Positions 1-9,870 of a stretch of 64,000 nucleotides of DNA are shown in pieces. Under the pieces are notes generated by a model. It did no database searches. It saw only the letters and a list, made by a program, of their open reading frames with translations, and was not told the DNA's origin. The DNA comes from Echinicola arenosa (lineage in GTDB: Bacteria; Bacteroidota; Bacteroidia; Cytophagales; Cyclobacteriaceae). The stretch spans positions 124,001 to 188,000 of the forward strand of contig NZ_JACYTQ010000005.1 of NCBI RefSeq assembly GCF_014841125.1, written 5' to 3'. Position numbers and translations under genes: made by a program. The first letter of the stretch is position 1. The number at the start of each line of letters is the position of its first letter.

Positions 1-1159
1 CATTTAGAATTTTCAATCCATAATTTCTTCCTTCTTCATCAAAATACCCAATCATCACATTAGTAGACTGTGTTTGGTCCTCCGGAAATAAATTCAATTC
101 CTCCAATACATCATAAATCCTGTCTACACCAAAAGAAAAACCAACACCAGAAACACCTTCCAGGCCAAAAACTCCGGTCAGGTTATCATATCTGCCTCCC
201 CCACTTACAGAACCAATCGACACATTATTCACTTTCACTTCAAATATCGCACCTGTATAATAACTAAGGCCTCTGGCCAATACCACATCGAAATCCACAT
301 GCTCCTGGCCTTCACCAAACTCAGCCAGTATCTTTAACACTTCTTCCAATTCCGCCACACCCTTCAATCCTTCTTCACTTTCAGAAAGAAAGCCCTTCAA
401 AAAAGCTAACTTTTCATCATTACTTCCGGACAGATCAATAATTGGTTCCAATTTTTTTACTGCATCTTCGGTGAAACCTCGCTGAGTCAACTCTTCTTGT
501 ACCTTTTCCCAGCCAATTTTATCCAGTTTATCTATCGCCACACACAGTTCTCCCTCTTTACCAGGTTCACCTATAACCTCCGAAATCCCTGTTAGTATTT
601 TACGGTTATTGATTTTAATATCATAATCTTCCAGTTTCAATTCAGCAAAGACCCTTCTGATCATCAAAAGTATCTCTGCTTCACAGATCAAACTATCCGT
701 CCCCACCACATCTGCATCACATTGGTAGAACTCACGGTACCTTCCCCGCTGAGGCCTATCAGCCCGCCAAACGGGTTGAATCTGAAAACGCTTAAAAGGA
801 AAGGTCAACTCATTCCTATTCATCACCACATATCTCGCGAAAGGAACTGTCAAGTCATATCGTAAGCCTTTTTCAGCTACTTTAGGAAGCACATTGGCTG
901 CACCTTTTTCTAAATCCTCTCCCTTAACCTTCTTGAGAAAATCCCCACTATTTAACACCTTAAAGAGTAGCTGATCTCCTTCATCCCCATATTTTCCGGT
1001 CAAAACAGAAAGGTTTTCCATAGAAGGAGTTTCCAATTGCTGATACCCAAAAAGCCTAAAGGTAGACTTAATGGTCTCTAAAATATAATTCCTCTTGGCC
1101 ATCTGTATTGGGCCAAAGTCTCTGGTTCCTTTTGGTAAAGTCGGTTTTTGGATACTCAT
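1..1159 (-). CDS. hisS: Histidine--tRNA ligase, C-terminus outside window
   Basis: Class II aminoacyl-tRNA synthetase that charges tRNA-His. Translation of the minus strand from the ATG at 1157-1159 gives 386 codons without a stop, beginning [17 protein letters not shown], the usual HisRS N-terminus. The class II motif 2 region is visible ([15 protein letters not shown]), as are the histidine-specific [14 protein letters not shown] segment and the motif 3 region (GGGRYDNL then [11 protein letters not shown]). Full-length relatives are about 450-460 residues, so roughly 70 C-terminal residues (the anticodon-binding domain) lie beyond base 1. A TAccTTTG box sits just upstream. The gene runs leftwards and its downstream neighbours cannot be seen. 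Confidence 0.97.
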   Translation of the reverse strand, partial: MSIQKPTLPKGTRDFGPIQMAKRNYILETIKSTFRLFGYQQLETPSMENLSVLTGKYGDEGDQLLFKVLNSGDFLKKVKGEDLEKGAANVLPKVAEKGLRYDLTVPFARYVVMNRNELTFPFKRFQIQPVWRADRPQRGRYREFYQCDADVVGTDSLICEAEILLMIRRVFAELKLEDYDIKINNRKILTGISEVIGEPGKEGELCVAIDKLDKIGWEKVQEELTQRGFTEDAVKKLEPIIDLSGSNDEKLAFLKGFLSESEEGLKGVAELEEVLKILAEFGEGQEHVDFDVVLARGLSYYTGAIFEVKVNNVSIGSVSGGGRYDNLTGVFGLEGVSGVGFSFGVDRIYDVLEELNLFPEDQTQSTNVMIGYFDEEGRNYGLKILN

Positions 1160-1176
1160 GAATGCTAAATTTTGCC

Positions 1177-1184
1177 CAAAGGTA
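1177..1184 (-). promoter_or_regulatory. Putative -7 box of hisS promoter
   Basis: On the minus strand these bases read TACCTTTG, matching the Bacteroidota -7 consensus TAnnTTTG, 18 bases from the hisS ATG. No convincing -33 TTTG was found at the expected spacing, so this is half a promoter signature. Confidence 0.4.
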
Positions 1185-2140
1185 AAAAATCTAAGCGATT
1201 ATGAGAAAGTTTTAATCTTTCCCCTAAAACCAATCGACATTTATTGCAGGTAAAACGAGATATTAGCCCGAACGAGTAAGGGTTCAAGCAATATTCCTGA
1301 GGGATTTCAAGCATATATTTTAAATGGTCCTCAACCTTCCACCAAGCGGCGCCTGGACGTCAGGTAGCAGGCCTTTCCACGGATGGGAAAAGCCTGTACT
1401 ATAAGAACTTCATAAAACCCTTTTGCCTCCAGATTATGTGAATATTTATTCTTTTCATACAGACCGATGTAATAGTCCATTCTGCTTTTGAGCGATGGGG
1501 CCGATCTCAAAATACTCCAGTATGCCCGCCGGCAAAAGACAATCTTAAAAAGCCCCTGTCCACTCTCTTTCTTTTTACCTCTAAAATAATGGTTGGTCAA
1601 ATACCCCCAAACTTTTCCGCTTGCTCCAAGATCAGCGTGTTGATGGTCTTCATGCAGTGTCCTGTTTGGTTCCGTAAAATCCTAGCTAATAGCCCTTAAA
1701 CCTTTAAGTTTGATGGCAGTGCTGGCTTGGTGGAATTCAAGTGTTCCTTTCCATTTCGGCTTACATAGCCCTTACCCTGGCTTTACCTTTATTTGGGAGA
1801 AAACAGAATAATCTTCGGATCACACAGGGATCTCTTTCGGATCTCCTTCGGATCACCCTCGGAAACTACCGAGTGAAATCCGAAGATAATTTGGGAGAGA
1901 AGCCTGTTTGATCCAAAGGAAAGTAGGTGGAGTAACCGATATATCCGAGGGTTATTGCTAAGATGTTGAAGGGCAGTTGTAGGTCAGCTGTATTAAAACC
2001 GAGGCTTTCCCGTTCTTCGGGCAGACAAAAAAGGATGCCAAGTGGAATATAAGAGGTAAACATATGGTACTGGTAAACATTATCCAGTCGACTTTACGAT
2101 TTAATCCCGATTAAGGGCTAAATCAGTCAAAACTTAAGGG
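1185..2140. other. Long intergenic stretch without a supported gene
   Basis: About 950 bases between the hisS promoter and the next terminator. Two short minus-strand frames (1331-1600 and 1866-2063) are open, but they have no recognisable start context, domain or codon pattern, and I do not call them. The left part could be the relic of a mobile gene, but nothing diagnostic is visible. The right part holds repeated TCGGATC words (see the repeat entry). Confidence 0.5.
1811..1887. repeat. Clustered TCGGATC repeats inside a 10-bp inverted repeat
   Basis: ATCTTCGGAT at 1811-1820 is the perfect reverse complement of ATCCGAAGAT at 1878-1887. Between them are several near-copies of TTCGGATC. The word TTTGGGAGA flanks the block on both sides, just before 1801 and after 1890. 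Function is unknown; it could be a short transposable remnant or a regulatory repeat. Confidence 0.45.
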
Positions 2141-2171
2141 AAACAAAAAAAGCCATGGACTAGCCATGGCT
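2141..2171 (-). terminator. Intrinsic terminator downstream of small minus-strand gene
   Basis: On the minus strand AGCCATGG is followed by a 5-base loop and CCATGGCT, an 8-bp perfect stem, then TTTTTTGTTT. It lies 70 bases past the stop of the 69-aa gene at 2241-2450, in the right orientation to end it. Confidence 0.8.
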
Positions 2172-2240
2172 CTCAATCTTTGAGAATTTTTCTCCTATGT
2201 GTATATTTTTTTCAAATTAGATCAGTTTATAATCCCAACA

Positions 2241-2450
2241 TCACAATAACAAAGCGCTTCTGATCCCTTCAGCTAGCTTTCTTCCCAAAGAAGAATCCCT
2301 TACTTCTGCAGATTCTGTTTCAATTGATTTCAAAGAAGTTTTCCTTCTAATGATTTCCCATACATTATCTTTGGCCTCTCTTTCATTGCTGGCCTCTGTA
2401 TGAATCTGAAACTCTACGTCATTAATTTCGATTTTAATAAGATATTTCAT
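2241..2450 (-). CDS. Small hypothetical protein, 69 aa
   Basis: No family recognised. The protein starts MKYLIKIEINDVEFQIHTEA, a likely beta-hairpin, followed by a charged helical stretch (NEREAKDNVWEIIRRKTSLKS) and a serine/leucine-rich tail. No signal peptide or membrane segment is seen, so it should be cytoplasmic. Support for a real gene comes from the ATG start, the coherent amphipathic composition and a well-formed intrinsic terminator just downstream on the same strand. It is monocistronic, with a 900-base AT-rich spacer upstream. Confidence 0.65.
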   Translation of the reverse strand: MKYLIKIEINDVEFQIHTEASNEREAKDNVWEIIRRKTSLKSIETESAEVRDSSLGRKLAEGIRSALLL

Positions 2451-3328
2451 AGCTACACGTGTTTTAAGCAGTACTTAAATAAAACAATATAATTTTCATC
2501 ATTACACTTTCGTGTCTCCCACCGGAAATCCGGCCGCAATTTAAATAAAAATCCACAAAACATTTTTTTGTAACCTAATATTTGCATTTCGTAAATATAC
2601 ACAATTTACTTTACTTACAAATTATTTTTCACTTCAATACAGTTTTTTGTATCAGAACACTTATTTGTTATACGATATTTTTAAGATCGCGGATGCATCA
2701 ACCTTTACAATGATTGTTCCAAAAATGATACCAAAATATTAAGACATAGTGAAATAAGCATTGAAATCCTGTAAACAAAAGCATTATAAAACCAGATAAT
2801 CTGTTTTATTATAACTATAGCTCTTTACTAAAAATTAATAACAATCTGTTGCTTTGACACCTTAAAGCTGTGCCGCATTTAAAAATTTTCTTCAATTTAA
2901 AATAGCACATTTATATCATTGTACCAAGCTTTTTATAAATTCATAAAAATGTATATCCGCAATTGCACCAGTAAAGGTTAAAAACGAGTCGAAATGTTCG
3001 TTTTGATTAAAATATCAACTGCTTCGGTCTTCAGGCTTCAAACTTCTGACCACTTTAAGCAAAGGATGTAAGGTTACTGGCATCATTGCGGATAATCAGA
3101 TTCATAAATTTATGAACGATATAAAAAGACCTACCTTTTATCTAAAATAAAATAACCTCCACGTTTCATAAAACTACCCCAATTCAAACACCTAGCTCCA
3201 CACCATCACTTAATAAACTACAAACCAACAAGTTACAATTGAAGTTAAAAATAACTCATTCCTTGATTTTTAAGCGGTTAACTTTATAAACTTTATAAAT
3301 GCTTAACAGGATTACCGAATTTTCTTTG
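2451..3328. other. AT-rich intergenic region upstream of typA
   Basis: About 880 bases with no credible open frame on either strand. It contains a perfect 16-bp palindrome, TTCATAAATTTATGAA, at 3101-3116 and otherwise only AT-rich sequence. It lies between the divergent 69-aa gene and typA and so must hold their promoters. Confidence 0.6.
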
Positions 3329-3336
3329 TACTTTTG
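3329..3336 (+). promoter_or_regulatory. Putative -7 box of typA promoter
   Basis: TACTTTTG matches TAnnTTTG and lies 20 bases before the typA ATG. No clear -33 TTTG was found at 17-23 bases upstream. Confidence 0.45.
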
Positions 3337-3356
3337 CAACTTAATTAATTCTTATC

Positions 3357-5162
3357 ATGCAGAATATTCGTAACATCGCGATTATCGCACACGTTGACCA
3401 CGGTAAAACAACACTCGTGGATAAAATCATTCACGCTTCAAAAATCTTCCGTGAAAACCAGCAATTTGACGACTTAATCCTTGATAACAACGACTTGGAG
3501 AGAGAAAGAGGTATCACTATTCTTTCTAAGAACGTTTCCGTAAGATATAAAGACATCAAAATTAATATCATTGATACCCCTGGTCACGCCGACTTTGGTG
3601 GAGAAGTAGAAAGGGTATTGAAAATGGCTGATGGTGTAATCCTTTTGGTAGATGCATTTGAAGGCCCAATGCCACAAACCCGATTTGTCTTGGGCAAAGC
3701 CTTGGATTTAGGTCTTACGCCTATCGTAGTGGTGAATAAAGTGGACAAACCAAACTGTCGTCCAGACGAAGTTCATGAGGCTGTTTTTGACCTGATGTTT
3801 AACTTGGATGCTACAGAAGAGCAGTTGGACTTCGTGACCATGTACGGTTCTGCTAAAAATAACTGGATGGGACCTGATTGGCAAAACCCAACTGATTCCA
3901 TCTTGCCTCTTTTGGACACTATCATAGAGCACATTCCTGCTCCGATCATCGAAGAAGGCACCACACAAATGCAGATCACTTCTTTGGACTACTCTAACTT
4001 CGTGGGTAGAATTGCTATCGGTAGATTGAAGAGAGGTACTTTAAAGGAAAATGCTCAGGTTTCTCTCTGCAAAGCAGATGGATCCATCAAAAAAGTAAGA
4101 ATCAAAGAACTTCATGTATTTGAAGGGCTTGGAAAAAATAAAGTAGAGTCTGTTCATCCAGGTGATATCTGTGCCATTACTGGAATTGAGGATTTTGAAA
4201 TTGGCGATACCATTGCTGATCTTGAAAATCCAGAACCACTTCCTAGGATCGCGATCGATGAGCCTACCATGAACATGCTCTTCACAATCAACAACTCCCC
4301 TTTCTTCGGTAAAGAAGGTAAATTTGTGACTTCCCGTCACTTGAGAGACCGTCTTTTTAAAGAAATGGAAAAGAACTTGGCTCTTAGAGTAGAGACTACT
4401 GACAATGAAGATAAATTCATCGTTTTCGGACGTGGTATCCTTCACTTGTCTGTATTGATCGAGACCATGAGAAGAGAAGGCTATGAACTTCAAGTAGGCC
4501 AGCCCCAGGTAATCTTCAAAGAAATCGACGGTGTGAAACACGAGCCAATTGAATCATTGGTAGTAGATGTTCCTGAAACCACTGCCGGTAAGGTAATCGA
4601 ATTGGCTACCCAGCGTAAAGGGGAACTTTTGGTCATGGAGCCAAAAGGTGACCTTCAGCACTTGGAATTCCAAATCCCTTCAAGAGGTTTGATTGGATTG
4701 AGAAACAATGTACTTACGGCTACTCAGGGTGAAGCCATCATGAACCACCGTTTCATCAAGTACGAACCTTTTAAAGGAAATATTCCTGGCAGAATCAATG
4801 GTTCATTAATCTCTATGGAATCTGGTCCTACTACAGCTTATGCTATTGATAAGTTGCAGGATAGAGGGGTATTCTTTGTGGATCCGGGAGAGGAAATCTA
4901 TGGTGGCCAAGTGATCGGAGAACACTCCAGAGACAATGACATCGTGGTAAACGTACAAAAAGGTAAGAAATTGACCAACATGCGTGCCTCAGGTTCAGAT
5001 GACAACTCTAAAATCGCTCCAGCTAAGAAATTCTCTTTGGAAGAATCTATGGAATATATCCAAAAGGATGAGTACCTAGAAATAACTCCAAAGAGCATGA
5101 GAATGAGAAAAATCTACTTGGACGAAGGAGAAAGAACCAGAATGGCAAAAAAAGACGCTTAA
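3357..5162 (+). CDS. typA: Ribosome-associated GTPase TypA/BipA
   Basis: Translational GTPase of the EF-G/LepA superfamily that binds 70S ribosomes and helps 50S assembly and stress adaptation. All G motifs are visible: G1 AHVDHGKT (11-18), G2 around RGIT (51-54), G3 DTPGH (73-77) and G4 NKVD (127-130). They are followed by the beta-barrel domain 2 and two alpha/beta domains, with the TypA-specific C-terminus. At 601 aa it has the usual family length. The ATG sits 20 bases after a TAnnTTTG box. It is monocistronic and ends at a strong bidirectional terminator shared with the convergent lipoprotein gene. Confidence 0.98.
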   Translation: MQNIRNIAIIAHVDHGKTTLVDKIIHASKIFRENQQFDDLILDNNDLERERGITILSKNVSVRYKDIKINIIDTPGHADFGGEVERVLKMADGVILLVDAFEGPMPQTRFVLGKALDLGLTPIVVVNKVDKPNCRPDEVHEAVFDLMFNLDATEEQLDFVTMYGSAKNNWMGPDWQNPTDSILPLLDTIIEHIPAPIIEEGTTQMQITSLDYSNFVGRIAIGRLKRGTLKENAQVSLCKADGSIKKVRIKELHVFEGLGKNKVESVHPGDICAITGIEDFEIGDTIADLENPEPLPRIAIDEPTMNMLFTINNSPFFGKEGKFVTSRHLRDRLFKEMEKNLALRVETTDNEDKFIVFGRGILHLSVLIETMRREGYELQVGQPQVIFKEIDGVKHEPIESLVVDVPETTAGKVIELATQRKGELLVMEPKGDLQHLEFQIPSRGLIGLRNNVLTATQGEAIMNHRFIKYEPFKGNIPGRINGSLISMESGPTTAYAIDKLQDRGVFFVDPGEEIYGGQVIGEHSRDNDIVVNVQKGKKLTNMRASGSDDNSKIAPAKKFSLEESMEYIQKDEYLEITPKSMRMRKIYLDEGERTRMAKKDA

Positions 5163-5192
5163 GTTCTATTAAGGTTTTAAATATCAAAAAAG

Positions 5193-5224
5193 CTCCCCTA
5201 AAGAAATTCAGGGGAGTTTTTTTT
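5193..5224. terminator. Bidirectional terminator between typA and lipoprotein gene
   Basis: CTCCCCT (5193-5199) pairs with AGGGGAG (5210-5216), followed by eight T on the plus strand and preceded by six A, so it also works on the minus strand. It ends typA and closely abuts the stop of the convergent gene at 5226. Confidence 0.9.
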
Positions 5225-5225
5225 G

Positions 5226-5669
5226 TTACTGTTTTTTATAATAATAAATACGCCCCTCTTTAGCTTCACAAGAATTGACCAGTTCATCTTGGAAAGTCAA
5301 CTGCAATTCCGTTTTGTTTTCACCACATACCCAACCTTGCTCTCCTCCCGATTGAAAAATTAGTACTAAATACAACTTATTCATGCTCGAGTTGATCAAC
5401 TTGGCTTCTCTAAAGGAGTAAGTTCCTGATCCTTCCAAAGTCTCATCATCTGCAACAAGCTTTCTCTCAAAAGTACCATCAACCCTAAAAGTATATTTAT
5501 CATTAAAACCGAGATCTTCCTCAGATATATGCCCATCCTCAGAATGATAAATCTCATTTAGCTGCCACACACCAATCAAGTCAGCTTCTGGCTTAAGATC
5601 ATCCTCCTTACAACTAGAAAGACACACTGATAAAATCAGTATAGGAATAATCAGAGTTCTCATTAACAC
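5226..5669 (-). CDS. Lipocalin-like lipoprotein, 147 aa
   Basis: Predicted SPII lipoprotein: a hydrophobic leader ends at the lipobox LSSC (Cys 20), and the mature part begins with acidic residues. The body has the pattern of small Bacteroidota lipocalin-like proteins: GVWQLNEI near the start, YTFRVDGTFERK in the middle, GSGTYSF, then strands ending IYYYKKQ. It is a diverged paralogue of the next gene upstream (5698-6171), which shares the G-x-W-x-L opening, the YTF-x2-DGTFE element, the GSG-x-Y element and the terminal YY-x-KQ. MRTLI two codons in is an alternative start. Function is unknown; it probably sits at the outer membrane. Confidence 0.75.
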   Translation of the reverse strand: MLMRTLIIPILILSVCLSSCKEDDLKPEADLIGVWQLNEIYHSEDGHISEEDLGFNDKYTFRVDGTFERKLVADDETLEGSGTYSFREAKLINSSMNKLYLVLIFQSGGEQGWVCGENKTELQLTFQDELVNSCEAKEGRIYYYKKQ

Positions 5670-5697
5670 TAAAAATTAAAACACATATGATTTGAAT

Positions 5698-6171
5698 TTA
5701 TTGTTTCTCATAATACAGCCAAGGACCGTCACATGGTGCCCAGTAAACATTGACCAGTTGCCCTTCTTTGGAAATCAACAAAGTCTCTATCTCCTCATTT
5801 CCTGAAGTACAGTTTCCAACAATTACATCCCCTTCCAAAAATGTTAAAGATACCATGCCCACATAACCTTCATTCATCTCTTCTGGCACGTTCTCCAAAA
5901 CATAAGAGCCTGATCCAGATGCTTCATAATCATCATCTTTGGTGTACTTTTCAAAAGTACCATCATCAGTAAAGGTGTAAATTTCCGTTCTTTTCAGCTC
6001 CTCTCCCTCAATCGTTACATCTATCATCGAACCACGACTTTTCACCAACTTCCATTCCCCGGTCAGAAATGATTCCGTTGGGTCAATTATTATTTCAGGT
6101 TCAGGGTCTACCTCAGAACAAGCATTAAAGATCAATAAAAACAACAAAGGGGTAAACAGTAACTTTTTCAT
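5698..6171 (-). CDS. Lipocalin-like lipoprotein, 157 aa
   Basis: Predicted SPII lipoprotein with leader MKKLLFTPLLFLLIFNAC (Cys 18) and an acidic linker. The mature domain shows TGEWKLVKS, YTFTDDGTFEKYT and GSGSYVLEN and ends WLYYEKQ, mirroring the paralogue immediately downstream at 5226-5669. Two later cysteines (in GNCTSG and APCDGP) could form a disulfide. It lies 28 bases upstream of its paralogue on the same strand, so co-transcription is likely. The lipocalin-like assignment is by pattern only. Confidence 0.75.
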   Translation of the reverse strand: MKKLLFTPLLFLLIFNACSEVDPEPEIIIDPTESFLTGEWKLVKSRGSMIDVTIEGEELKRTEIYTFTDDGTFEKYTKDDDYEASGSGSYVLENVPEEMNEGYVGMVSLTFLEGDVIVGNCTSGNEEIETLLISKEGQLVNVYWAPCDGPWLYYEKQ

Positions 6172-6237
6172 AAGAATAATTTGATTTTAAACCCTATACG
6201 AAACGAAACCTTAAAATGTCTCACAAAAACTTATTTT

Positions 6238-6459
6238 TTATAACATAATCCTCATCAATCTTAGTAGCACTAGTATAATATACCTGCTATAGATATTCGA
6301 GTGATTCCCAACACGTATCACCATAGTATCCTCAGGGACCAGGGCCATTTTGTTTTCATATTCACGGGGCTCAGCATCCAGTTGACCAACTTTATTTTCA
6401 ATACTGGAATTACAAGCAAACAAAACACTAAAAAGTGCTAAAAAACTGTTTTTTCTCAT
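6238..6459 (-). CDS. Short lipoprotein ORF, possibly truncated
   Basis: The frame opens with a good lipoprotein leader (MRKNSFLALFSVLFAC, Cys 16) and a hydrophilic stretch to about residue 55. It then turns into a hydrophobic, leucine-rich tail (YIILVLLRLMRIML) that does not look like the same protein. This suggests a gene broken by frameshift, with the last 20 codons out of frame, or a short relic of a longer lipoprotein. No family is recognised. It lies between two other lipoprotein genes on the same strand. Confidence 0.4.
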   Translation of the reverse strand: MRKNSFLALFSVLFACNSSIENKVGQLDAEPREYENKMALVPEDTMVIRVGNHSNIYSRYIILVLLRLMRIML

Positions 6460-6509
6460 TTAATAATATATTACAAATGCCCATGAGTCGGGTCCCCTTC
6501 AGCCGATGG

Positions 6510-7724
6510 CTAATGTATAAGTCCTTTTTCTGAAACAACTGCTACCTGATCATCTTCTCCCCTATCTCTAAGTTTAAAAAACTCAGCTCTTGGTTTGACA
6601 AATGCACCACTTAAAGTGGTTGCCATTATTAAACTATCACCATAGTAGCTCGTTAGGTCAGTTATTTTGTTTCCAAACAAACCACTGTTGTCCAACTCAG
6701 TGATTTTCACCGACTCCATGTTTATATCAAGCTGGAAAATTTGGGAATTATACAAAGCATAAAGCTGATGTTCAAAGTCAATGATATTTAGGTTATTCAT
6801 TAAAAATAAAACATCATCATTTTCATAAGTCATTTCTCTCCAAGTTTCACCCATATCATCTGAAATGAATTTTTTTCCAGAATAAATGCTTACTGCTAAA
6901 ATCATTCTGGATTTTGGATCATACATTATATTATCCAATCCATAAATATCATTCATTTGGGTAGATAATTTTACTTCAGCCTTACCATCTTTAGTCACTT
7001 TCCACAATTCATGATAGCTAGCCACTAGGAAACCATCTTCAATAGTTTCTTGTGTCAAAAAAGGATAATAGTTCATACCAATAGGACTGCCAAAATTATA
7101 TTTGCCCACTAAATTGACATCTCTACCTTCCGGCATCACTTCAACAAGAGCATAATAAACATCAGATGAATTAGACTTTTTTCGATAAGGTAACAAAATG
7201 TGACGACCATTTAGCCCCACAAAGTCTCCTCCTGTTCTGAATTGATATTCGAAACGATCAAAATCATCATCAATCATTTCTCCGTCAATCACCAATGACC
7301 CAAGAATAAAACCCACATGTTTAGTATCTAATAATGAATGCACCATGATTTTATCCGGACTCTCTACTATCTGAGTAACAGCTATTTCATCATTGATCGG
7401 ATATCTGTAGTCTATATTCAATGTACTTTTAAACAGCTGTTCTTCAGGCAATGCAAACTGGTAGCCATAGTAAATTAAATCACCTAAAAACTCCCCATTC
7501 CATGCATAATTCTTAATTCCTATAAAGTTTTGACCGAGCGTAAAAAAACGGTCATCAGTTTCATGTGCAGCTAAAATTATTTTTTTATCAAAGACATATA
7601 CACTGTCTAATTCTTGCCAGATAACTGGCTCGTCTTCTATTATCATTGCTTCTTTGATCTCTTCGCTACACGATATGGAAAACACGATCATCAATAAAGC
7701 TGGAAGTAAACTTATTCTTTTCAT
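6510..7724 (-). CDS. Secreted lipoprotein with Asp-box motif, 404 aa
   Basis: Predicted lipoprotein. I prefer the ATG at 7724 (MKRISLLPALLMIVFSISC) over the one four codons upstream because it starts the signal peptide directly; the lipobox Cys is residue 19. The mature protein is rich in beta-strand patterns and contains ISDDMGETWREM, which fits the S-x-D-x-G-x-TW Asp-box (BNR) signature of beta-propellers. Further repeat units are not obvious, so a propeller is inference. No catalytic motif is recognised. It is the first gene of the minus-strand lipoprotein group 7724-5226. Confidence 0.7.
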   Translation of the reverse strand: MKRISLLPALLMIVFSISCSEEIKEAMIIEDEPVIWQELDSVYVFDKKIILAAHETDDRFFTLGQNFIGIKNYAWNGEFLGDLIYYGYQFALPEEQLFKSTLNIDYRYPINDEIAVTQIVESPDKIMVHSLLDTKHVGFILGSLVIDGEMIDDDFDRFEYQFRTGGDFVGLNGRHILLPYRKKSNSSDVYYALVEVMPEGRDVNLVGKYNFGSPIGMNYYPFLTQETIEDGFLVASYHELWKVTKDGKAEVKLSTQMNDIYGLDNIMYDPKSRMILAVSIYSGKKFISDDMGETWREMTYENDDVLFLMNNLNIIDFEHQLYALYNSQIFQLDINMESVKITELDNSGLFGNKITDLTSYYGDSLIMATTLSGAFVKPRAEFFKLRDRGEDDQVAVVSEKGLIH

Positions 7725-7736
7725 TGATTCAGTCAA

Positions 7737-8179
7737 TTAAATAATATATGGTAGTAGATTAAAAGTATACTGCTAACAAAGTAAAACTAAATATTTATTT
7801 TGATCAAACAACAATCTAAAACCGAGGTTCAGTGATCACTTATTTTTCATGAATTATAATTCCCATTCCCGAATTTGGCTGCAAATCTCAGGATAATACC
7901 GTCTCATTGGTCACTTTAATCTTATCGATGCTCACTTTATTTTCCAAAAGGTTTTGTTTGTTTTGACAGTACACTTCGGCTATGCATAAAGTCTCTTTTG
8001 AAAAAAGAACAATGATTTTTCTCTTGATCTTTACAATAATCAAAAGACCTTATTGACACCCTCCTTCGTTCTCCAGGCAAAACTCATAGTTACCTGTTCA
8101 CTTATTTACCGTTTTACCGTTCAAAACACTTTGGTTTCATCCCAGCCCAGTGGCTTTGCCCTTGTTGGCCAGAATACAT
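7737..8179. other. Intergenic stretch, no gene seen
   Basis: About 440 bases between the first lipoprotein gene and the icd terminator. No open frame, repeat or RNA-like structure could be supported on either strand. It should carry the promoter of the lipoprotein group on the minus strand, but no clean TAnnTTTG pair was found. Confidence 0.5.
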
Positions 8180-8210
8180 AAAAAAAGGGAAGCTAATCAG
8201 CCTCCCTTTT
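8180..8210 (-). terminator. Intrinsic terminator of icd
   Basis: On the minus strand AAGGGA and GGC pair with GCT and TCCCTT around a 6-base loop with one mismatch, followed by a run of seven T. It lies 22 bases past the icd stop. Confidence 0.75.
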
Positions 8211-8231
8211 CAATATAACAATATTCTAAAC

Positions 8232-9695
8232 TTATTCTCCTTGTGCCAAAGAGAAACCTCTTTCACCGTCAAAAGTATAAAGGTTTTCTATTTTGATAAA
8301 ATCAAAACCTAGAGCCTCTACTTGCTTAAGGATTTCAAGTATCTGTCCATGGGAAATCACCGTTTGGTCAGCATTAAAGAACCTTACTCTCCAGTGATCT
8401 GAACAGAAAGTCTCCTTCATGCCATCAGGGTAAACCTTTACCCCTCTGTTGGTGATCAACTGCATTTTCAAACCATCAGCATCTACAGCCCTTAGCTTGT
8501 CACCGATTACATTGGCATCTCTATCATTTTCTTTCCAATCAATGAAAACATCCAAACCGATCAGTTCCTTCTTACATGGCTTTCTTTCTGTCAATTTGAT
8601 CGCTCCCATATTGTCATCAGCACCATCTCCTTTTTTGAACTCAGCAGGAGTCATGTTTTCAGGCTTTTGACCAAGACGCTCAATCACGGCTTGCGCAAAC
8701 TCCTGAGTACCTACCAACTTAGAAGAAACGCCTTCTTGATAAATATCTCCTGTGTGGATTCCATCCTCCAAAGTCTTCATCCAAGCATTGGAGATTTTCT
8801 CCGCTACTTCAGGTTGACCGATGTGCACTAACATCATGATGGCACCATTCAACAAACCAGATGGATTGGCAATGTCCTTACCCGCTATATCAGGGGCAGA
8901 ACCATGGATCGCCTCGAACATGGCTACGTCCTCACCCACATTGGAAGAACCGCCCAATCCTACAGAACCAGTAATTTGAGCTGCCACATCAGAAATAATA
9001 TCTCCATATAGGTTCAAGGTAACAATCACATCAAACATCTCAGGTTTATCTGCGATCAAAGCAGTACCAATATCGATGATCTTGTGATCCGCTTCGATAT
9101 CAGGGTACTCTTTAGCTACCTCATTGAATACTTTATGGAAAAGACCATCGGCCAACTTCATGATATTGTCCTTGGTCATACAGGTCACTTTTTTACGATT
9201 ATACTTTTTGGCATACTCAAATGCATAACGAATGATCTTCTCAGAACCTGGTCTGGAAATCAACTTCAAACATTGGTATACATCATCCGTCTGCCTGTGC
9301 TCGATTCCAGCATATAGATCTTCCTCGTTTTCTCGAATGATCACCATGTCTGTCTCAGGGAAATGTGTATGGATGTACGGAGAAAAAGCCTTGCAAGGCC
9401 TTACGTTGGCATACAGTCCCAATGTCTTTCTGGTGGTCACATTCAAACTCTTGAATCCTCCTCCCTGTGGAGTAGTGATCGGAGATTTCAGAAACACCTT
9501 TGATTCCCTCAGTGAATCCCAAGCAGTAGGCTCGATACCTGAACTGATCCCCTTCAGATAGACTTGCTCGCCAATCTCAATCACATCAGTTTCTATGGCT
9601 GCCCCAGCTGCTTCCAAAATCCCCAGCGTGGCTTTCATGATTTCAGGTCCGATACCATCACCGTAAGCTACGGTTATTTTTCTTTTGGATGACAT
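8232..9695 (-). CDS. icd: Isocitrate dehydrogenase, long C-terminal type
   Basis: TCA-cycle enzyme oxidising isocitrate to 2-oxoglutarate. I place the start at MSSKRKITVAYGDG (ATG 9693-9695), giving 487 aa. The open frame extends upstream, but that part is not protein-like and covers the promoter. Visible hallmarks are the GDGIGPEIM N-terminus, the substrate loop TTPQGGGFKSLN, TRKTLGLYANVRP, IIRENEEDLYAG, the metal-binding NLYGDIISDVAAQ and the cofactor loop GSAPDIAGKDIANPSG. The roughly 140-residue C-terminal extension is the Thermus/Rickettsia-type arrangement, not the shorter E. coli type. NAD versus NADP preference cannot be read safely. It is divergent from the enoyl-CoA hydratase gene. 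Confidence 0.95.
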   Translation of the reverse strand: MSSKRKITVAYGDGIGPEIMKATLGILEAAGAAIETDVIEIGEQVYLKGISSGIEPTAWDSLRESKVFLKSPITTPQGGGFKSLNVTTRKTLGLYANVRPCKAFSPYIHTHFPETDMVIIRENEEDLYAGIEHRQTDDVYQCLKLISRPGSEKIIRYAFEYAKKYNRKKVTCMTKDNIMKLADGLFHKVFNEVAKEYPDIEADHKIIDIGTALIADKPEMFDVIVTLNLYGDIISDVAAQITGSVGLGGSSNVGEDVAMFEAIHGSAPDIAGKDIANPSGLLNGAIMMLVHIGQPEVAEKISNAWMKTLEDGIHTGDIYQEGVSSKLVGTQEFAQAVIERLGQKPENMTPAEFKKGDGADDNMGAIKLTERKPCKKELIGLDVFIDWKENDRDANVIGDKLRAVDADGLKMQLITNRGVKVYPDGMKETFCSDHWRVRFFNADQTVISHGQILEILKQVEALGFDFIKIENLYTFDGERGFSLAQGE

Positions 9696-9734
9696 ACTTA
9701 TCTTATTATAGATTTGAAGTTTCAAAATGTGATA

Positions 9735-9742
9735 CAAAAATA
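9735..9742 (-). promoter_or_regulatory. Putative -7 box of icd promoter
   Basis: The minus strand reads TATTTTTG, matching TAnnTTTG, 40 bases upstream of the chosen icd ATG. This also supports the shorter start over the upstream extension. No clear -33 element was found. Confidence 0.4.
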
Positions 9743-9870
9743 TAAAATTTTGCCAGAGATGACCGATTATAAAATGACAAATTGGAGTAAATCCAAGAAA
9801 CATTTCCAAATTTCAATTCGGTCACTATCAAGGACAATACTTTGCTACCATTGATTTTTGCATGGTTTGC

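Noticed and set aside
1331-1600. Open frame of 89 codons on the minus strand in the hisS spacer
   Set aside because: No family pattern, no plausible start context, composition unlike the neighbouring proteins; could be a relic but nothing supports a gene.
3101-3116. 16-bp perfect palindrome TTCATAAATTTATGAA upstream of typA
   Set aside because: Could be an operator, but it is far from both starts and in AT-rich sequence where such palindromes arise by chance.
4041-4541. 166-codon frame antisense to typA
   Set aside because: It is the shadow of the conserved typA reading frame, aromatic-rich and without its own signals.
9696-9809. N-terminal extension of isocitrate dehydrogenase
   Set aside because: The 38 upstream codons are hydrophobic noise and cover a TAnnTTTG box; family members start at the MSSKRK position.
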